64,000 bases of DNA from NCBI RefSeq assembly GCF_000332155.1, contig NZ_KB235903.1:1517732-1581731 (forward strand), given 5' to 3'. Within the stretch, counting starts at the first letter, position 1. Each line of letters starts with the position of its first letter. Below the pieces are notes generated by a model. The model saw nothing but the letters and a program-made list of their open reading frames with translations. It did not search any database and was not told the DNA's origin. Positions 24,531-32,502 of this stretch are shown piece after piece. A program made the translations under genes and the position numbers. The DNA comes from Kamptonema formosum PCC 6407 (GTDB lineage: Bacteria > Cyanobacteriota > Cyanobacteriia > Cyanobacteriales > Microcoleaceae).

Positions 24531-26741
24531 TTAAGGATTTAAAAAGTCTAAATGTTCGCCGGGGAGCGATCGCAACTTCTCCACCGATCCTTCCAGCTTC
24601 AAGCGACCTCGATCTAACATTACAATCCAATCAGCTCGATTAATCACTCTCGGCCTGTGGCTAATCAAAATCGTAGTTTTCCCCCAGCGGTGCAGTAATA
24701 ACTGTTCCAGCACTTGAGTTTCAGTCGCGGGATCTAGCCCAGCAGTAGATTCATCTAAAATCAAAATTGGTGGGTTGTTGACAATGGCGCGTGCGATCGC
24801 TAATCTTTGTCGCTGACCCCCAGAAATATTCGCGCCAAATTCCCCCAAAATAGTTTGATATTTCTCAGGTAATTTGCTAATAAATTCATCAGCACCAGCA
24901 ATTTTACAAGCTTTAACAATCTCTTCAAAGGGAACCTCTGGATTTCCTAAACGGAAATTTTCTAAAATAGACCTACTCCAAAAATGTGCTTCTTGAGGAA
25001 CTAAAACCACCTGCTTTCTAAGACAATCGAGAGAAAGGTCTTGCAAATTATAAATACCGATTCTAATATTGCCAGATTGCAAGGGATACAAACCAGCAAT
25101 AATTTTAGCTAAGGTACTTTTTCCACAACCAGAAGGGCCAATCAAAGCAATCGCTTGACCACCTGGTAAAGTAACAGAGAAATCTTCTAGCAAGTCAATT
25201 CTACCAGGGTAATGAAAATTAATACTACTACAAACAATATTATGGCGATTGGTAATGTCTACAAAAGGTTTATCAGCGTCACCTTGGGTTTCTGGCGTAG
25301 CATCGATCACTTCCGCTAAGCGACTTGTCGCAGTCTGAACGCGGGTAATTTCATCAGCAAATCCTACTAATGTATTCACCCACGTTGTCACATTTTGATT
25401 CATGCTGATAAAAGCTAGCAATTGACCGATACTCAATTCTTTATTAATCACTAATCCGCTGCCTAGCCATAGTAAACCAATACTACCTGAACTACTGACA
25501 AATCCCGAAAAAATATTATTGATAATCCCAATTTGCATAGTACGGAAGGTAAGATTTGCTAGACGACCAAAGCGGCTTTGTAATTCTTCCCAAAATTGTT
25601 GAGTGCTGCTAGTAGTTTTCAGAGTTAAAGCACCTTTAAAAGTTTCGACCATCACACCTTGCGTTTCAGCTTCTAAAACCAATAAACTACGAGTTTTTTG
25701 TCTGAGGATAGGGAGAAAAGCTAGAGTTGATAATGTCATTAAAACTGCTACGATTGTAGCCGCAAAGGTAAGCTGTACGCTATACATGAGCATAAAAGCT
25801 AAGGAAACTATAGCCATAAAAAACTGGCTAGGTAAACTCACCAATACTTCCGAAGCCAATTGATTAATTTCTTGGATATCGTTTAATCTACTAATGATTT
25901 CGCCGCTACGTCTGGATTCATAGAAACTTAAAGGCAATCGGAGAAACTTGCGTCCGAATTCCATCACTAATCCTAGTTCTAGGCGTTGGGAAAAGTGGGC
26001 AATTAAATTTGACTGCACTAATTCTAAGCTGCTACTGAAAATGTTCATAATTACAACTGCGATCGCCACACTAGCTAGCAGTTGAGTATCGCCGCGAACG
26101 AGGACATCATCAGTGAGAATTTGAATCAGAAAAGGCGAAGCAATGGAAAGCAAACCTAAGACAATGTTCAGTATCAATGCTTCAATTAAAACTTTTCGAT
26201 AAGTCCAAGTTCGCCTGAGCCACCTTTGTAGAGAACTTGCCGATTGCTGGTCATAATTATGGGCAAAAAATCTATCTGGATCTGGTTCGAGGAGCAAGCA
26301 AACCCAATCTGTCCAACCTTCGATTAACTCTTGTTTAGAAATGTAGCGGATTCCTACTGCGGGATCTGCGATCGCATATTTTTTCCCCTGCTTACCATAC
26401 AAAACTATCCAGTGAGTACCATACCAGTGAATAATTGCTGGTAAAGGTGCTCCATCGAGCTGGTCTAAAATAGTAGGTGCTGCTCGTACAGAGCGCGCAT
26501 TAAAACCAATAGTCTCAGCTCCCTGTTTTAGACCTAATAAAGTCGTTCCTTGTTGACCAGTTCCTACAGTTTCTCGTAGGCGGCTAATTGGGAAGATTCT
26601 ACCATAATATTTAGCAACTGAAGCAAGACAAGCGGCTCCACAATCTTCTTCGCTTTGCTGTAGAACAACTTGGTATTTCATAAAACGATTTACTTGCCCA
26701 TAGGAGGGAGTACCCTGGAAAAATGGAATCAGGTCTAACAT
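24531..26741 (-). CDS. C39 peptidase-containing ABC exporter (bacteriocin/RiPP type)
   Basis: A 736-residue peptidase/permease/ATPase that cleaves double-glycine-type leaders and exports the peptide. The C39 domain has QQSEEDCGAACLASVAKYYG with catalytic Cys, WYGTHWIVLYG with His, and IADPAVG with Asp. Membrane segments occupy about 170-440. The ATPase has GPSGCGKST, ISGGQRQRLAIARA and PILILDESTAGLD. The usual family start would be MKYQVVLQQ (26681), 20 residues inside the frame; both are possible. Two leader-bearing small peptides are encoded upstream on the same strand and an HlyD-family adaptor is divergent, so this is the exporter of a secreted peptide system. Its stop lies 12 bp from the convergent stop of the pentapeptide gene. 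Confidence 0.93.
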   Translation of the reverse strand: MLDLIPFFQGTPSYGQVNRFMKYQVVLQQSEEDCGAACLASVAKYYGRIFPISRLRETVGTGQQGTTLLGLKQGAETIGFNARSVRAAPTILDQLDGAPLPAIIHWYGTHWIVLYGKQGKKYAIADPAVGIRYISKQELIEGWTDWVCLLLEPDPDRFFAHNYDQQSASSLQRWLRRTWTYRKVLIEALILNIVLGLLSIASPFLIQILTDDVLVRGDTQLLASVAIAVVIMNIFSSSLELVQSNLIAHFSQRLELGLVMEFGRKFLRLPLSFYESRRSGEIISRLNDIQEINQLASEVLVSLPSQFFMAIVSLAFMLMYSVQLTFAATIVAVLMTLSTLAFLPILRQKTRSLLVLEAETQGVMVETFKGALTLKTTSSTQQFWEELQSRFGRLANLTFRTMQIGIINNIFSGFVSSSGSIGLLWLGSGLVINKELSIGQLLAFISMNQNVTTWVNTLVGFADEITRVQTATSRLAEVIDATPETQGDADKPFVDITNRHNIVCSSINFHYPGRIDLLEDFSVTLPGGQAIALIGPSGCGKSTLAKIIAGLYPLQSGNIRIGIYNLQDLSLDCLRKQVVLVPQEAHFWSRSILENFRLGNPEVPFEEIVKACKIAGADEFISKLPEKYQTILGEFGANISGGQRQRLAIARAIVNNPPILILDESTAGLDPATETQVLEQLLLHRWGKTTILISHRPRVINRADWIVMLDRGRLKLEGSVEKLRSLPGEHLDFLNP

Positions 26742-26743
26742 TG

Positions 26744-26830
26744 GTAATTGGTAATTGGTAATTGGTAATTGGTAATTGTTAACTGTTAACTGTTAACTGT
26801 TAACTGTTAACTGGTAACTGGTAATTTACG
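26744..26830. repeat. TTGGTAA and GTTAACT heptamer arrays
   Basis: About four TTGGTAA units pass directly into about five GTTAACT/GGTAACT units, just upstream of the exporter start. A second group (ACAACTA variants) lies at about 26980-27060. With the element at 26841-26949 these fill the 390-bp gap; no gene is seen there. Confidence 0.85.
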
Positions 26831-26840
26831 TTTAATTATT

Positions 26841-26949
26841 AGGACTTATGCAGGTCGTCTCAGAAACCGGTTTTTTTGACGAAAATACTTCGTTGTTACC
26901 CACAGATTCTCTCAAAAACCCGGTTTCTTTGGTTGGGTGCGTAAGTTCT
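26841..26949. repeat. AGGACTTATGCA-ended MITE-like element
   Basis: AGGACTTATGCA (26841-26852) is mirrored by TGCGTAAGTTCT (26938-26949). Inside are two CCGG blocks, AGAAACCGG and CCCGGTTTCT, as in the copy at 14789. It has no coding capacity. It separates the exporter gene from the small peptide genes. Confidence 0.7.
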
Positions 26950-27065
26950 ATATGTTTTACCTATTTTCACTAACGACGAACAACTAACGACGAACAACTA
27001 ACCACTAACAACTAACGACGAACAACTAACCACTAACCATTACCTATTACCCATTACCAAATCAG

Positions 27066-27098
27066 AAAAAAGCACCTATAAAATTACAGGCGCTTTAT
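27066..27098 (-). terminator. rho-independent terminator after the small peptide gene
   Basis: On the minus strand AAAGCGCCUGUA pairs with UAUAGGUGCUUU, using two G-U pairs, around a 4-base AU loop and runs into a U tract. It lies about 35 bp after the stop of the 27134-27337 gene. It would limit read-through into the exporter gene. Confidence 0.75.
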
Positions 27099-27133
27099 CC
27101 AATTCACAATTTCAATACCGCCCATCTCGAATT

Positions 27134-27337
27134 TTAACGGTATCTCACAACCACCATTGTTCTATAAGCTCGTTCCCGGCGCGGATAGTACATATAGTGC
27201 TGGCGCGGGTTCTGGTTCCTATTGTAAGCAGGGCGCTCAGAATTAGAGTATCGACAGTTGCCATAAGCACCGTTAATGGTGGCAGATTCTTCAGCAGTCA
27301 GTTCTGTAAACAGCGAGTCGTTTTGAGCTTCTTGCAT
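27134..27337 (-). CDS. Arg/Tyr-rich secreted peptide precursor, copy 2
   Basis: A 67-residue peptide. Its 24-residue leader carries SLFTELTAEESATINGA and matches the leader of the neighbouring precursor position by position, ending in Gly-Ala, a variant of the double-glycine site cut by C39 peptidases. The 43-residue remainder is basic and rich in Arg, Tyr and Asn, with one Cys (YGNCRYSNSE) and PRQHYMYYPRRERAYR. GGAAA lies before the ATG. A terminator follows. With the C39 exporter downstream on the same strand and an HlyD protein divergent, a secreted cationic peptide is likely. No known mature family is recognised. Confidence 0.75.
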   Translation of the reverse strand: MQEAQNDSLFTELTAEESATINGAYGNCRYSNSERPAYNRNQNPRQHYMYYPRRERAYRTMVVVRYR

Positions 27338-27379
27338 GATTTATTTCCTTTGGTTTGATTGTCTGAAAAATTAGTAGTT

Positions 27380-27489
27380 AGAACTCACGCATTTTTACGA
27401 AAATATGTCATTGCAAGCCAAGAATTGCAATCCTCATGATATTGCTTCTATGTACTCGCAATGACAAGCAATCTTGGCGTAAGTCTTAG
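27380..27489. repeat. element ending in AGAACTCACGCA / GGCGTAAGTCTTA
   Basis: Degenerate versions of the AGGACTTACGCA ends bound a 110-bp segment between the two small peptide genes. The inside is a different palindrome, TGTCATTGCAAGCC facing CTCGCAATGACA, related to sequence at 57899-57930. This shows that the same ends surround different cores. Confidence 0.55.
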
Positions 27490-27710
27490 TAGTAATACTG
27501 CACGACTGCACTAAATGTAATCGTGCCTCTGCTGCGCCTGTAGTTGTGACGGCGGGAGTATTCCTCCTGATAGTGGCGGCGACGGGGATACTGATAGACA
27601 TAGCTACTATTGTAGCCATAACGACGACGGCGGTGAGACGCACCATTGACGCTGAGCGCTTCTTCATCAGTGAGTTCGCTGAAGAGTGTTTGGTTATTTG
27701 TTTGTTCCAT
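27486..27710 (-). CDS. Arg/Tyr-rich secreted peptide precursor, copy 1
   Basis: A 74-residue peptide with a 24-residue leader containing TLFSELTDEEALSVNGA, ending in Gly-Ala. The predicted 50-residue mature part holds 12 Arg and 11 Tyr, in clusters such as HRRRRYGYNSSYVYQYPRRR and YRRSRG, and ends VVQYYY. GGAG stands six bases before the ATG. The leader is the same length as that of the peptide at 27134. Its start faces the HlyD gene across a 160-bp divergent promoter region. A frame shifted by one (27434-27667) is only a shadow. Export by the C39 transporter is inferred; the Arg clusters are also plausible substrates for a peptide arginase. Confidence 0.8.
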   Translation of the reverse strand: MEQTNNQTLFSELTDEEALSVNGASHRRRRYGYNSSYVYQYPRRRHYQEEYSRRHNYRRSRGTITFSAVVQYYY

Positions 27711-27870
27711 GATTAACTCCGTTTAAGTAGACTGAATCCTGAAAAATATCAGGAATTTGTGCGGATTTGTGGCTCTACCCTGTGAATTCTGATCCAGACT
27801 TCTAAAGCTATCCTTGGTATCCGGACAGCTTGGGAGAAATATGCCAAAATTAAGTAGGCGATAGGTTAAA

Positions 27871-28986
27871 ATGTCTCGCACTCCTCAACCCAGACCGCTT
27901 CATTCTTTACAAAGTGATGAGTTTTTACCCCCTTTGAGTCGTTGGATGACTTTGGGAGGGGTGTTTCTGGTAGGAACCTTTGGGGCGGCGATCGCACTTG
28001 CTAGTGTTACGAAGTACAGCTCAACTGTAAGGGCGGCGGCGATTGTTCGTCCGGCGGGAGAGGTGCGAATTGTCCAGGCGGCAACGGAAGGAACGCTGGA
28101 AAGTATCACTGTAAGTGAGAATCAGACGGTGAAGGCAGGGGATGCGATCGCGAAAATTGATAGTTCTCGCCTCCGCAGTCAAAAAAACCACTTGCAAGAC
28201 AATATTCAGCAATGCGAGATGGAATTAAATCAAATAAATAAGCAAGTTAATGATTTAGAAAATCAGATTTTTGCTACTTTACAATCAAAGCAACCTCCAA
28301 ATACTACTCAGGTAATTATTGAAGAATCTGTGGAATCTGCGCTTGTACGATTATCAGCATCTATACCAGATATTGCTCAGCAACTTGCGAGAGATTGGCG
28401 AACTTTGAGTGTCAAACGATCTGATATTCAAAAGCAAATTATTCAGGGTAGGAAAGAACTAGAACAAATTGCAGTTAAACTGGAAAATAGTGTAGTTAAA
28501 GCACCTACAGATGGTACAATTCTGAAAATGGAATTGCGAAATCCCGGACAGATGGTGGAATTAGGTGCTGCGATCGCGCAGATTGTTCCTAGTGATGTAC
28601 CGCTTGTAGTTAAGGCTAGAGTTGCGGCTCAAGATATTGGTCAAGTTAAACTCAATCAACCCGTACAAATTCGGATTTCTGCATTTCCTTATCCAGATTA
28701 TGGTACGTTGAAAGGTAAAGTTAGTGGGATTTCACCGGATGCGATCGCACCTCAAAATTCTAGTAGTGGTGAAGCTTATTATGAAGTGATCGTTCAGCCA
28801 GAAAGAGCTTATTTAGTTAGACAGGGTTCTGGTAGCAGTGGCTATTTTTTAGGAACGCAAAAGGCTGATGCTGCACATCAATATCCGATTCAGTCGGGAA
28901 TGGAAGGAAGAGCTGATATTATTGCTTCACAAGAAACAGTTTTAAAATTTGTAATGAGAAAAGTGAGGTTACTTGCTGATTTTTAA
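27871..28986 (+). CDS. HlyD-family membrane fusion protein
   Basis: A 371-residue periplasmic adaptor for the ABC exporter. One N-terminal membrane helix lies at about 28-47 (LGGVFLVGTFGAAIALASV). A biotinyl-lipoyl-like half-motif follows (IVQAATEGTLESITVSENQT), then two helical hairpin arms (about 95-205), the second lipoyl half (VKAPTDGTILKMELRNPGQM) and a beta-barrel domain. It is divergent from the two small peptide genes and completes an inner-membrane peptide export unit. The outer-membrane TolC-like partner is not encoded nearby. Confidence 0.92.
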   Translation: MSRTPQPRPLHSLQSDEFLPPLSRWMTLGGVFLVGTFGAAIALASVTKYSSTVRAAAIVRPAGEVRIVQAATEGTLESITVSENQTVKAGDAIAKIDSSRLRSQKNHLQDNIQQCEMELNQINKQVNDLENQIFATLQSKQPPNTTQVIIEESVESALVRLSASIPDIAQQLARDWRTLSVKRSDIQKQIIQGRKELEQIAVKLENSVVKAPTDGTILKMELRNPGQMVELGAAIAQIVPSDVPLVVKARVAAQDIGQVKLNQPVQIRISAFPYPDYGTLKGKVSGISPDAIAPQNSSSGEAYYEVIVQPERAYLVRQGSGSSGYFLGTQKADAAHQYPIQSGMEGRADIIASQETVLKFVMRKVRLLADF

Positions 28987-28987
28987 G

Positions 28988-29096
28988 GCTATGGTTAGGG
29001 GCTAGGGGCTAGGGTAAGAAGGGGGAGATGGGGGAGATGGGGAGGATAGGGAGATTAGCAATTAGCGATTAGCAATTAGCAATTAGCAATTAGCCA
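28988..29096. repeat. mixed GGGGCTA, GGGAGAT and TTAGCAA repeats
   Basis: The gap between the convergent HlyD and ROK kinase genes is made of GGGGCTA heptamers (28998-29013), a short G-rich minisatellite (29018-29053) and about six TTAGCAA heptamers (29054-29093). No terminator hairpin is apparent. Confidence 0.85.
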
Positions 29097-29097
29097 T

Positions 29098-29805
29098 CTA
29101 ATCTTTCCACAAAACAATACCTCCCAATAACCCGTTCACATTCGGTACAACTTTAACATTTGGCGGCAACTCCATAGTAATTTTTTTAGTATTGCCACCG
29201 CCGATATAAAGACAGTCGCAATTAAACAGATTTTGAAGAGTAGCGATCGCTTTTTCCAAACGACGGTTCCACCTTTTTTGACCGACTGCATCTAAGGCCG
29301 CGCGGCCTAACTGTTGTTCGTAAGTTTCTCCCTTGCGAAAAGGATGGTGTCCCGCTTCCAAATTGGGTACTAATTTGCCATCCACGAATAGGGCCGAACC
29401 AAAACCAGTACCAAGAGTAATGACTAATTCCACGCCATGACCAGAAATTGCCCCCATTCCCTGCATATCTGCATCGTTGACAACCCGGACTGGTTTACCT
29501 AAGCGATCGCTAAGAGTATTTCCAAAGTCAAATCCGACCCAATCCGGGTCTAAATTTACGGCCGTTTTAGTAATACCGTTGGAAACTACACCAGGGAAAC
29601 CCACAGACACGCGCTCAAACTCGCCTTGTTGGGCAACTAAAGATGCGATCGCAGCGAGTACAGGTTCCGGTTTAGCCGGTTCAGGCGTTTCCACTCGCGC
29701 TCGTTCCGCGATCGGTTGGCCTTCTTCGTTTAAAATCATCACCTTGATGCCGCTACCGCCAATATCAACGGCGAGAGTGCGAACAGATTTATCTTGTGTT
29801 GTCAT
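29098..29805 (-). CDS. ROK-family polyphosphate glucokinase-like protein
   Basis: A 235-residue sugar kinase. The ATP/phosphate loop is LAVDIGGSGIKVMIL, followed by VGFPGVV, NDADMQGMG, the LGTGFGSALFVDG strand-turn and YIGGGN. The EAGHHPFRKGETYEQQLG segment and short length fit the polyphosphate-dependent glucokinase branch (PpgK), known in filamentous cyanobacteria, which phosphorylates glucose with polyphosphate. The zinc-binding cluster of many ROK proteins is missing, as usual in this branch. It lies 27 bp after the esterase gene on the same strand. Confidence 0.85.
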   Translation of the reverse strand: MTTQDKSVRTLAVDIGGSGIKVMILNEEGQPIAERARVETPEPAKPEPVLAAIASLVAQQGEFERVSVGFPGVVSNGITKTAVNLDPDWVGFDFGNTLSDRLGKPVRVVNDADMQGMGAISGHGVELVITLGTGFGSALFVDGKLVPNLEAGHHPFRKGETYEQQLGRAALDAVGQKRWNRRLEKAIATLQNLFNCDCLYIGGGNTKKITMELPPNVKVVPNVNGLLGGIVLWKD

Positions 29806-29832
29806 TTGGTCGTACTCAAACAGATAAGTTAA

Positions 29833-30519
29833 TCAGATTTTAACTTTGAATTGGCAAAAATTTTGCATCTCCTCCCAAATTTCAGGAAGAACATTTGTCA
29901 AGGCATGATCGCTATTTAATTCGATTAACTGCACCCAAGGACGTTGATCGGCAAAATCTCTGCTAGATTGAATTGGTATGACTTCATCATCTTTGCCGTG
30001 AAAAATTAAGGTCGGCACGGGGCGCTGCAAATCTTCATCTCGATATTGAGCTATATCGATCGCAAATTGATAATGTAATGGTAGATACTGATTTTTGCCG
30101 TAGTGGTACACAGATAAATATCCTTCTGACTGCCACTTAGCAAGCTGCTCATCTCCTAATTTCGGCAACCAATGTGATAAAAACCCAAAAGCTGGCGCTA
30201 GTAAAATTATCCGTTGCACTTCTATATTTTGCTGTGCCAGAATTGCTGCTGTTAGCCCGCCAAAACTAGAACCAATTAATCCAATTTTCCCTTTGTCAAC
30301 ACTAAGTTGAGATTTTTCTAATTGTCGAAATTCAGCCTCAACTTGTTGAAGTTGTCGTGTTAGAGTCAGATGGGAAAAATCCCCTTGATTGAGATCGGGT
30401 AATTTCAGGTTAATTCCTAGCTCGAAAAAGCGATCGCTCAGATATTCTGCCTTGGCAGACTGAGGACTAGAAGCAAACCCGTGCAGATAAATATAGTTAC
30501 AATAATCTTCCTGAGTCAT
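29833..30519 (-). CDS. YqiA/YcfP-like alpha/beta hydrolase
   Basis: A 228-residue esterase-like protein. It starts with the oxyanion region YLHGFASSPQSAKAEYLSD, has the nucleophile elbow GSSFGGLTAA, the acid region IFHGKDDEVIP and the His in NSDHALTNV, forming a complete Ser-Asp-His triad. It is soluble. The substrate is unknown. It probably shares a transcript with the downstream glucokinase-like gene (27 bp apart). Confidence 0.87.
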   Translation of the reverse strand: MTQEDYCNYIYLHGFASSPQSAKAEYLSDRFFELGINLKLPDLNQGDFSHLTLTRQLQQVEAEFRQLEKSQLSVDKGKIGLIGSSFGGLTAAILAQQNIEVQRIILLAPAFGFLSHWLPKLGDEQLAKWQSEGYLSVYHYGKNQYLPLHYQFAIDIAQYRDEDLQRPVPTLIFHGKDDEVIPIQSSRDFADQRPWVQLIELNSDHALTNVLPEIWEEMQNFCQFKVKI

Positions 30520-30544
30520 GACATAAGTAGCTCCACCTAATTAT

Positions 30545-30635
30545 AGGAATTACGCAAAACTGTTTGTAACGCCGCCGTCCCAGTGGTAAAGATACCACAG
30601 AGACGGCAGCGTTACAATATTAATGCGTAAGTCGC
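30545..30635. repeat. AGGAATTACGCA-ended element containing the TAACGCCGCC hairpin
   Basis: Ends AGGAATTACGCA (30545-30556) and ATGCGTAAGTCGC (30623-30635) enclose the hairpin 30565-30616. The hairpin has arms starting TGTAACGCCGCCGTCCCAG. Compared with the copy at 13548, several base pairs differ on both arms together, so pairing is kept. It lies between the Spy-like gene stop and the esterase start. Confidence 0.7.
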
Positions 30636-30656
30636 GTAAATGTTACTTTCTAGCTA

Positions 30657-31148
30657 TCACCGCTGAGGTCTATTTCCACCTCTATTCTGATTGGTAACAT
30701 TCTCCCGACGCTCTTGCATCAGTTGTGCCAATTGACGGCGCTGCTCTGGGGTTAAAACTTCCCGCATCGCCAGCATAATATCAAATTGCAACTCTGCCAT
30801 CCGCTGTCCATCCGCTAAAACTTGACGGTGTTTTTCGCGAATTTGACTCTCCGAAGCAGTACCGCTCATCATATTCATTAACTCTTGTCGAGAATTACGC
30901 ATTGCTTCTCGGCGCTGAGTAATTTGGTCTTTATATTGATTGCGAATTGCCTGCATTTTCTGCTTTTGATCGGCGGTTAAATTTAGTTTCTCAAACAACT
31001 GACCGCCATCGCGCATGGGAGGGCCTGGCTCCTGTGGAGCTTGAGCAATTGTTTGAGGTAATTTAGGAACTGCGATCGCAGCAGTGCTCCCTAGAGAGAG
31101 CATTAAAAAGGCTAAAGCTGAAAAACGGCGCAATAACATGAATGTCAC
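30657..31148 (-). CDS. Spy/CpxP-like periplasmic protein with LTxxQ motifs
   Basis: A 163-residue protein with an N-terminal signal peptide (about 1-26, LALFLMLSLGSTAAIA-like hydrophobic core) and two LTxxQ motifs: LTADQKQKMQ near 57 and LTPEQRRQLAQL near 132. These mark the helical Spy/CpxP/zinc-resistance family of periplasmic chaperones. The C-terminus is Arg/Asn-rich. It is 21 bp downstream of an anti-sigma-like gene and an ECF sigma factor on the same strand. Together they look like an envelope-stress or metal-response operon in which Spy-like protein is the effector or sensor. Confidence 0.85.
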   Translation of the reverse strand: MTFMLLRRFSALAFLMLSLGSTAAIAVPKLPQTIAQAPQEPGPPMRDGGQLFEKLNLTADQKQKMQAIRNQYKDQITQRREAMRNSRQELMNMMSGTASESQIREKHRQVLADGQRMAELQFDIMLAMREVLTPEQRRQLAQLMQERRENVTNQNRGGNRPQR

Positions 31149-31169
31149 CTATTTGATATTGGTTAGTTG

Positions 31170-31583
31170 TTAGTTGTTAGTTGTTGATTGTTGGTTGTCA
31201 GTTGGAACTGTCATCGGTAGCAAATTAGAATCGCTGACACCTCCATCCCAATTACTGAGAAGAAATGCTTCTAGGTGAGCTTCTTCAGTAGCACTAAGTC
31301 TTGTAGGAGTTAGAGTATGATAGCCAGACCAAGCAACTAACAAGCTAGCAGCAATAGCAGGGGGAAATACCCACAAGCGATTTTTAATTTTTGCTTTCCC
31401 CTTAGCAAATAGCGATAAGATAGGTGAATTTTTAATTGTATCTTTATCTCTATTTGTAACTAAGCTTTTTCCTTCTATAGCTACCATTATTCTTTGCTCT
31501 AAATCTGGTGCTTCTTCAGGAAGAATTGGACGATATTGCTTTAAAAAGCTAACTAATTTTTGGTCGCTAATTGGTTCATTCAT
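31170..31583 (-). CDS. putative membrane anti-sigma factor
   Basis: A 137-residue protein with a cytoplasmic N-terminus of about 70 residues (VSFLKQYRPILPEEAPDLEQ), one membrane helix at about 72-90 (WVFPPAIAASLLVAWSGY) and a short outer tail. Its ATG overlaps the sigma gene stop (ATGA-type, 4 bp), the usual coupling of ECF sigma and anti-sigma. No zinc-binding HxxxCxxC motif is present, so it is not a ZAS-type anti-sigma. Assignment rests on topology and position. The end of the coding sequence contains ACAACTA-type heptamers (QQSTTNN), suggesting repeat-driven extension. Confidence 0.75.
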   Translation of the reverse strand: MNEPISDQKLVSFLKQYRPILPEEAPDLEQRIMVAIEGKSLVTNRDKDTIKNSPILSLFAKGKAKIKNRLWVFPPAIAASLLVAWSGYHTLTPTRLSATEEAHLEAFLLSNWDGGVSDSNLLPMTVPTDNQQSTTNN

Positions 31584-32170
31584 AGCTGCACTCCTTCTTG
31601 TTGTAAAAATTCTCGCACAGTAGCTCTAGCACGAAACAGTCGAGATTTAACAGTTCCAATAGGCACTCCCAAAATTTGAGCAACGTCTTTTTGGGGAAGG
31701 TCTTCTAAGTCGTGCAGCACTAAAACACTGCGGTGCTCAAAGCTGAGTTTTTCTAAGCCTCGCTTGACTAAATCTTGATAGTGTATCTGCATTAAATCAA
31801 AGTCTACTGAGATTTTTGAGTTGGCATCCACACTAAGATTTTCCTCTATTGTCAGTTTAGAATTAAACGATCGCTGCTGGGCAAATGCTTGCCTTTGATC
31901 CGCAGCAACATTCCAGGTAATTCTATAGAGCCAAGTGGAAAAGTTGTCTCGCTGTTTGAGTTTGGGTAGTCCTTTCCAGACTCGTAAAAATACCTCTTGT
32001 ACTAAATCATCTAAGAAAAATTGACCGCAAAGTTGGTAAAGGGTCGATCTGACTTTGTTTTGATAGCGTCTGTACAGGTGGCGAAAGCAGGTGCGATCGC
32101 CTTCCAAGCACTGAGCGATTAGGTACGAGTCAGAGTAACCGGGTATGGCATCGGTTGGCACAGCTAACAC
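31580..32170 (-). CDS. ECF-type RNA polymerase sigma factor
   Basis: A 196-residue sigma-70 group 4 protein. Region 2 contains FRHLYRRYQNKVRSTLYQLC, DDLVQEVFLRVWKGLP and FSTWLYRITWNVAADQRQ; region 4 contains LSFEHRSVLVLHDLEDLPQK, VAQILGVPIGTVKSRLFRAR. The two domains are joined by a short linker, with no region 1 or 3. It heads a three-gene operon with an anti-sigma-like and a Spy-like gene, so it probably controls an envelope or metal stress response, including its own operon. In cyanobacteria such factors are called SigG to SigI; I cannot assign a letter. Confidence 0.92.
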   Translation of the reverse strand: MLAVPTDAIPGYSDSYLIAQCLEGDRTCFRHLYRRYQNKVRSTLYQLCGQFFLDDLVQEVFLRVWKGLPKLKQRDNFSTWLYRITWNVAADQRQAFAQQRSFNSKLTIEENLSVDANSKISVDFDLMQIHYQDLVKRGLEKLSFEHRSVLVLHDLEDLPQKDVAQILGVPIGTVKSRLFRARATVREFLQQEGVQL

Positions 32171-32502
32171 CAGCAGAGTCTCCTCTCCAGTTTGATATCT
32201 TACGGGTTTAGACAGTGGATCTCGAAAAAAGGTTCAATCTGAGATCTAGCAGCAATAGCCAGAGTGCTAAGATACCTGTGTAACAGCGGCAATTATGTCA
32301 TTTTTTCTGGGCTGATGTGAATTATGGTTGCGGTGTGACCGAAGGGTTAGGAATCGCGATCGATCCTGCGATGATTGATAAATTGGCTGTGCCTGTTGGG
32401 GTGTAGTTGGTGATGGGAAGTCTTTTTTGATTGGATTTTTTAAGGGTGCGGAGTCCGCACTTTTTCTTTTTTTCTGACTTTTTCAAATAGTTCTCTCATC
32501 AA
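32171..32502. other. non-coding gap with a possible gene remnant
   Basis: This 330-bp stretch should hold the promoter of the ECF operon. A plus-strand frame from about 32284 to 32406 reads YGCGVTEGLGIAIDPAMIDK and stops; it has protein-like codon use but no good start, so it may be the tail of a lost gene. A short inverted pair GTGCGGAGTCCGCAC at 32449-32463 lies close to the 3' end of the next gene and is followed by TTTTTCTTTTTTT, resembling a terminator for plus-strand transcription. Confidence 0.4.

Noticed and set aside
27434..27667. 77-residue frame overlapping the Arg/Tyr-rich peptide gene
   Set aside because: Shifted shadow of the 27486-27710 gene; its Ala/Thr-rich sequence arises from the Arg/Tyr codons.
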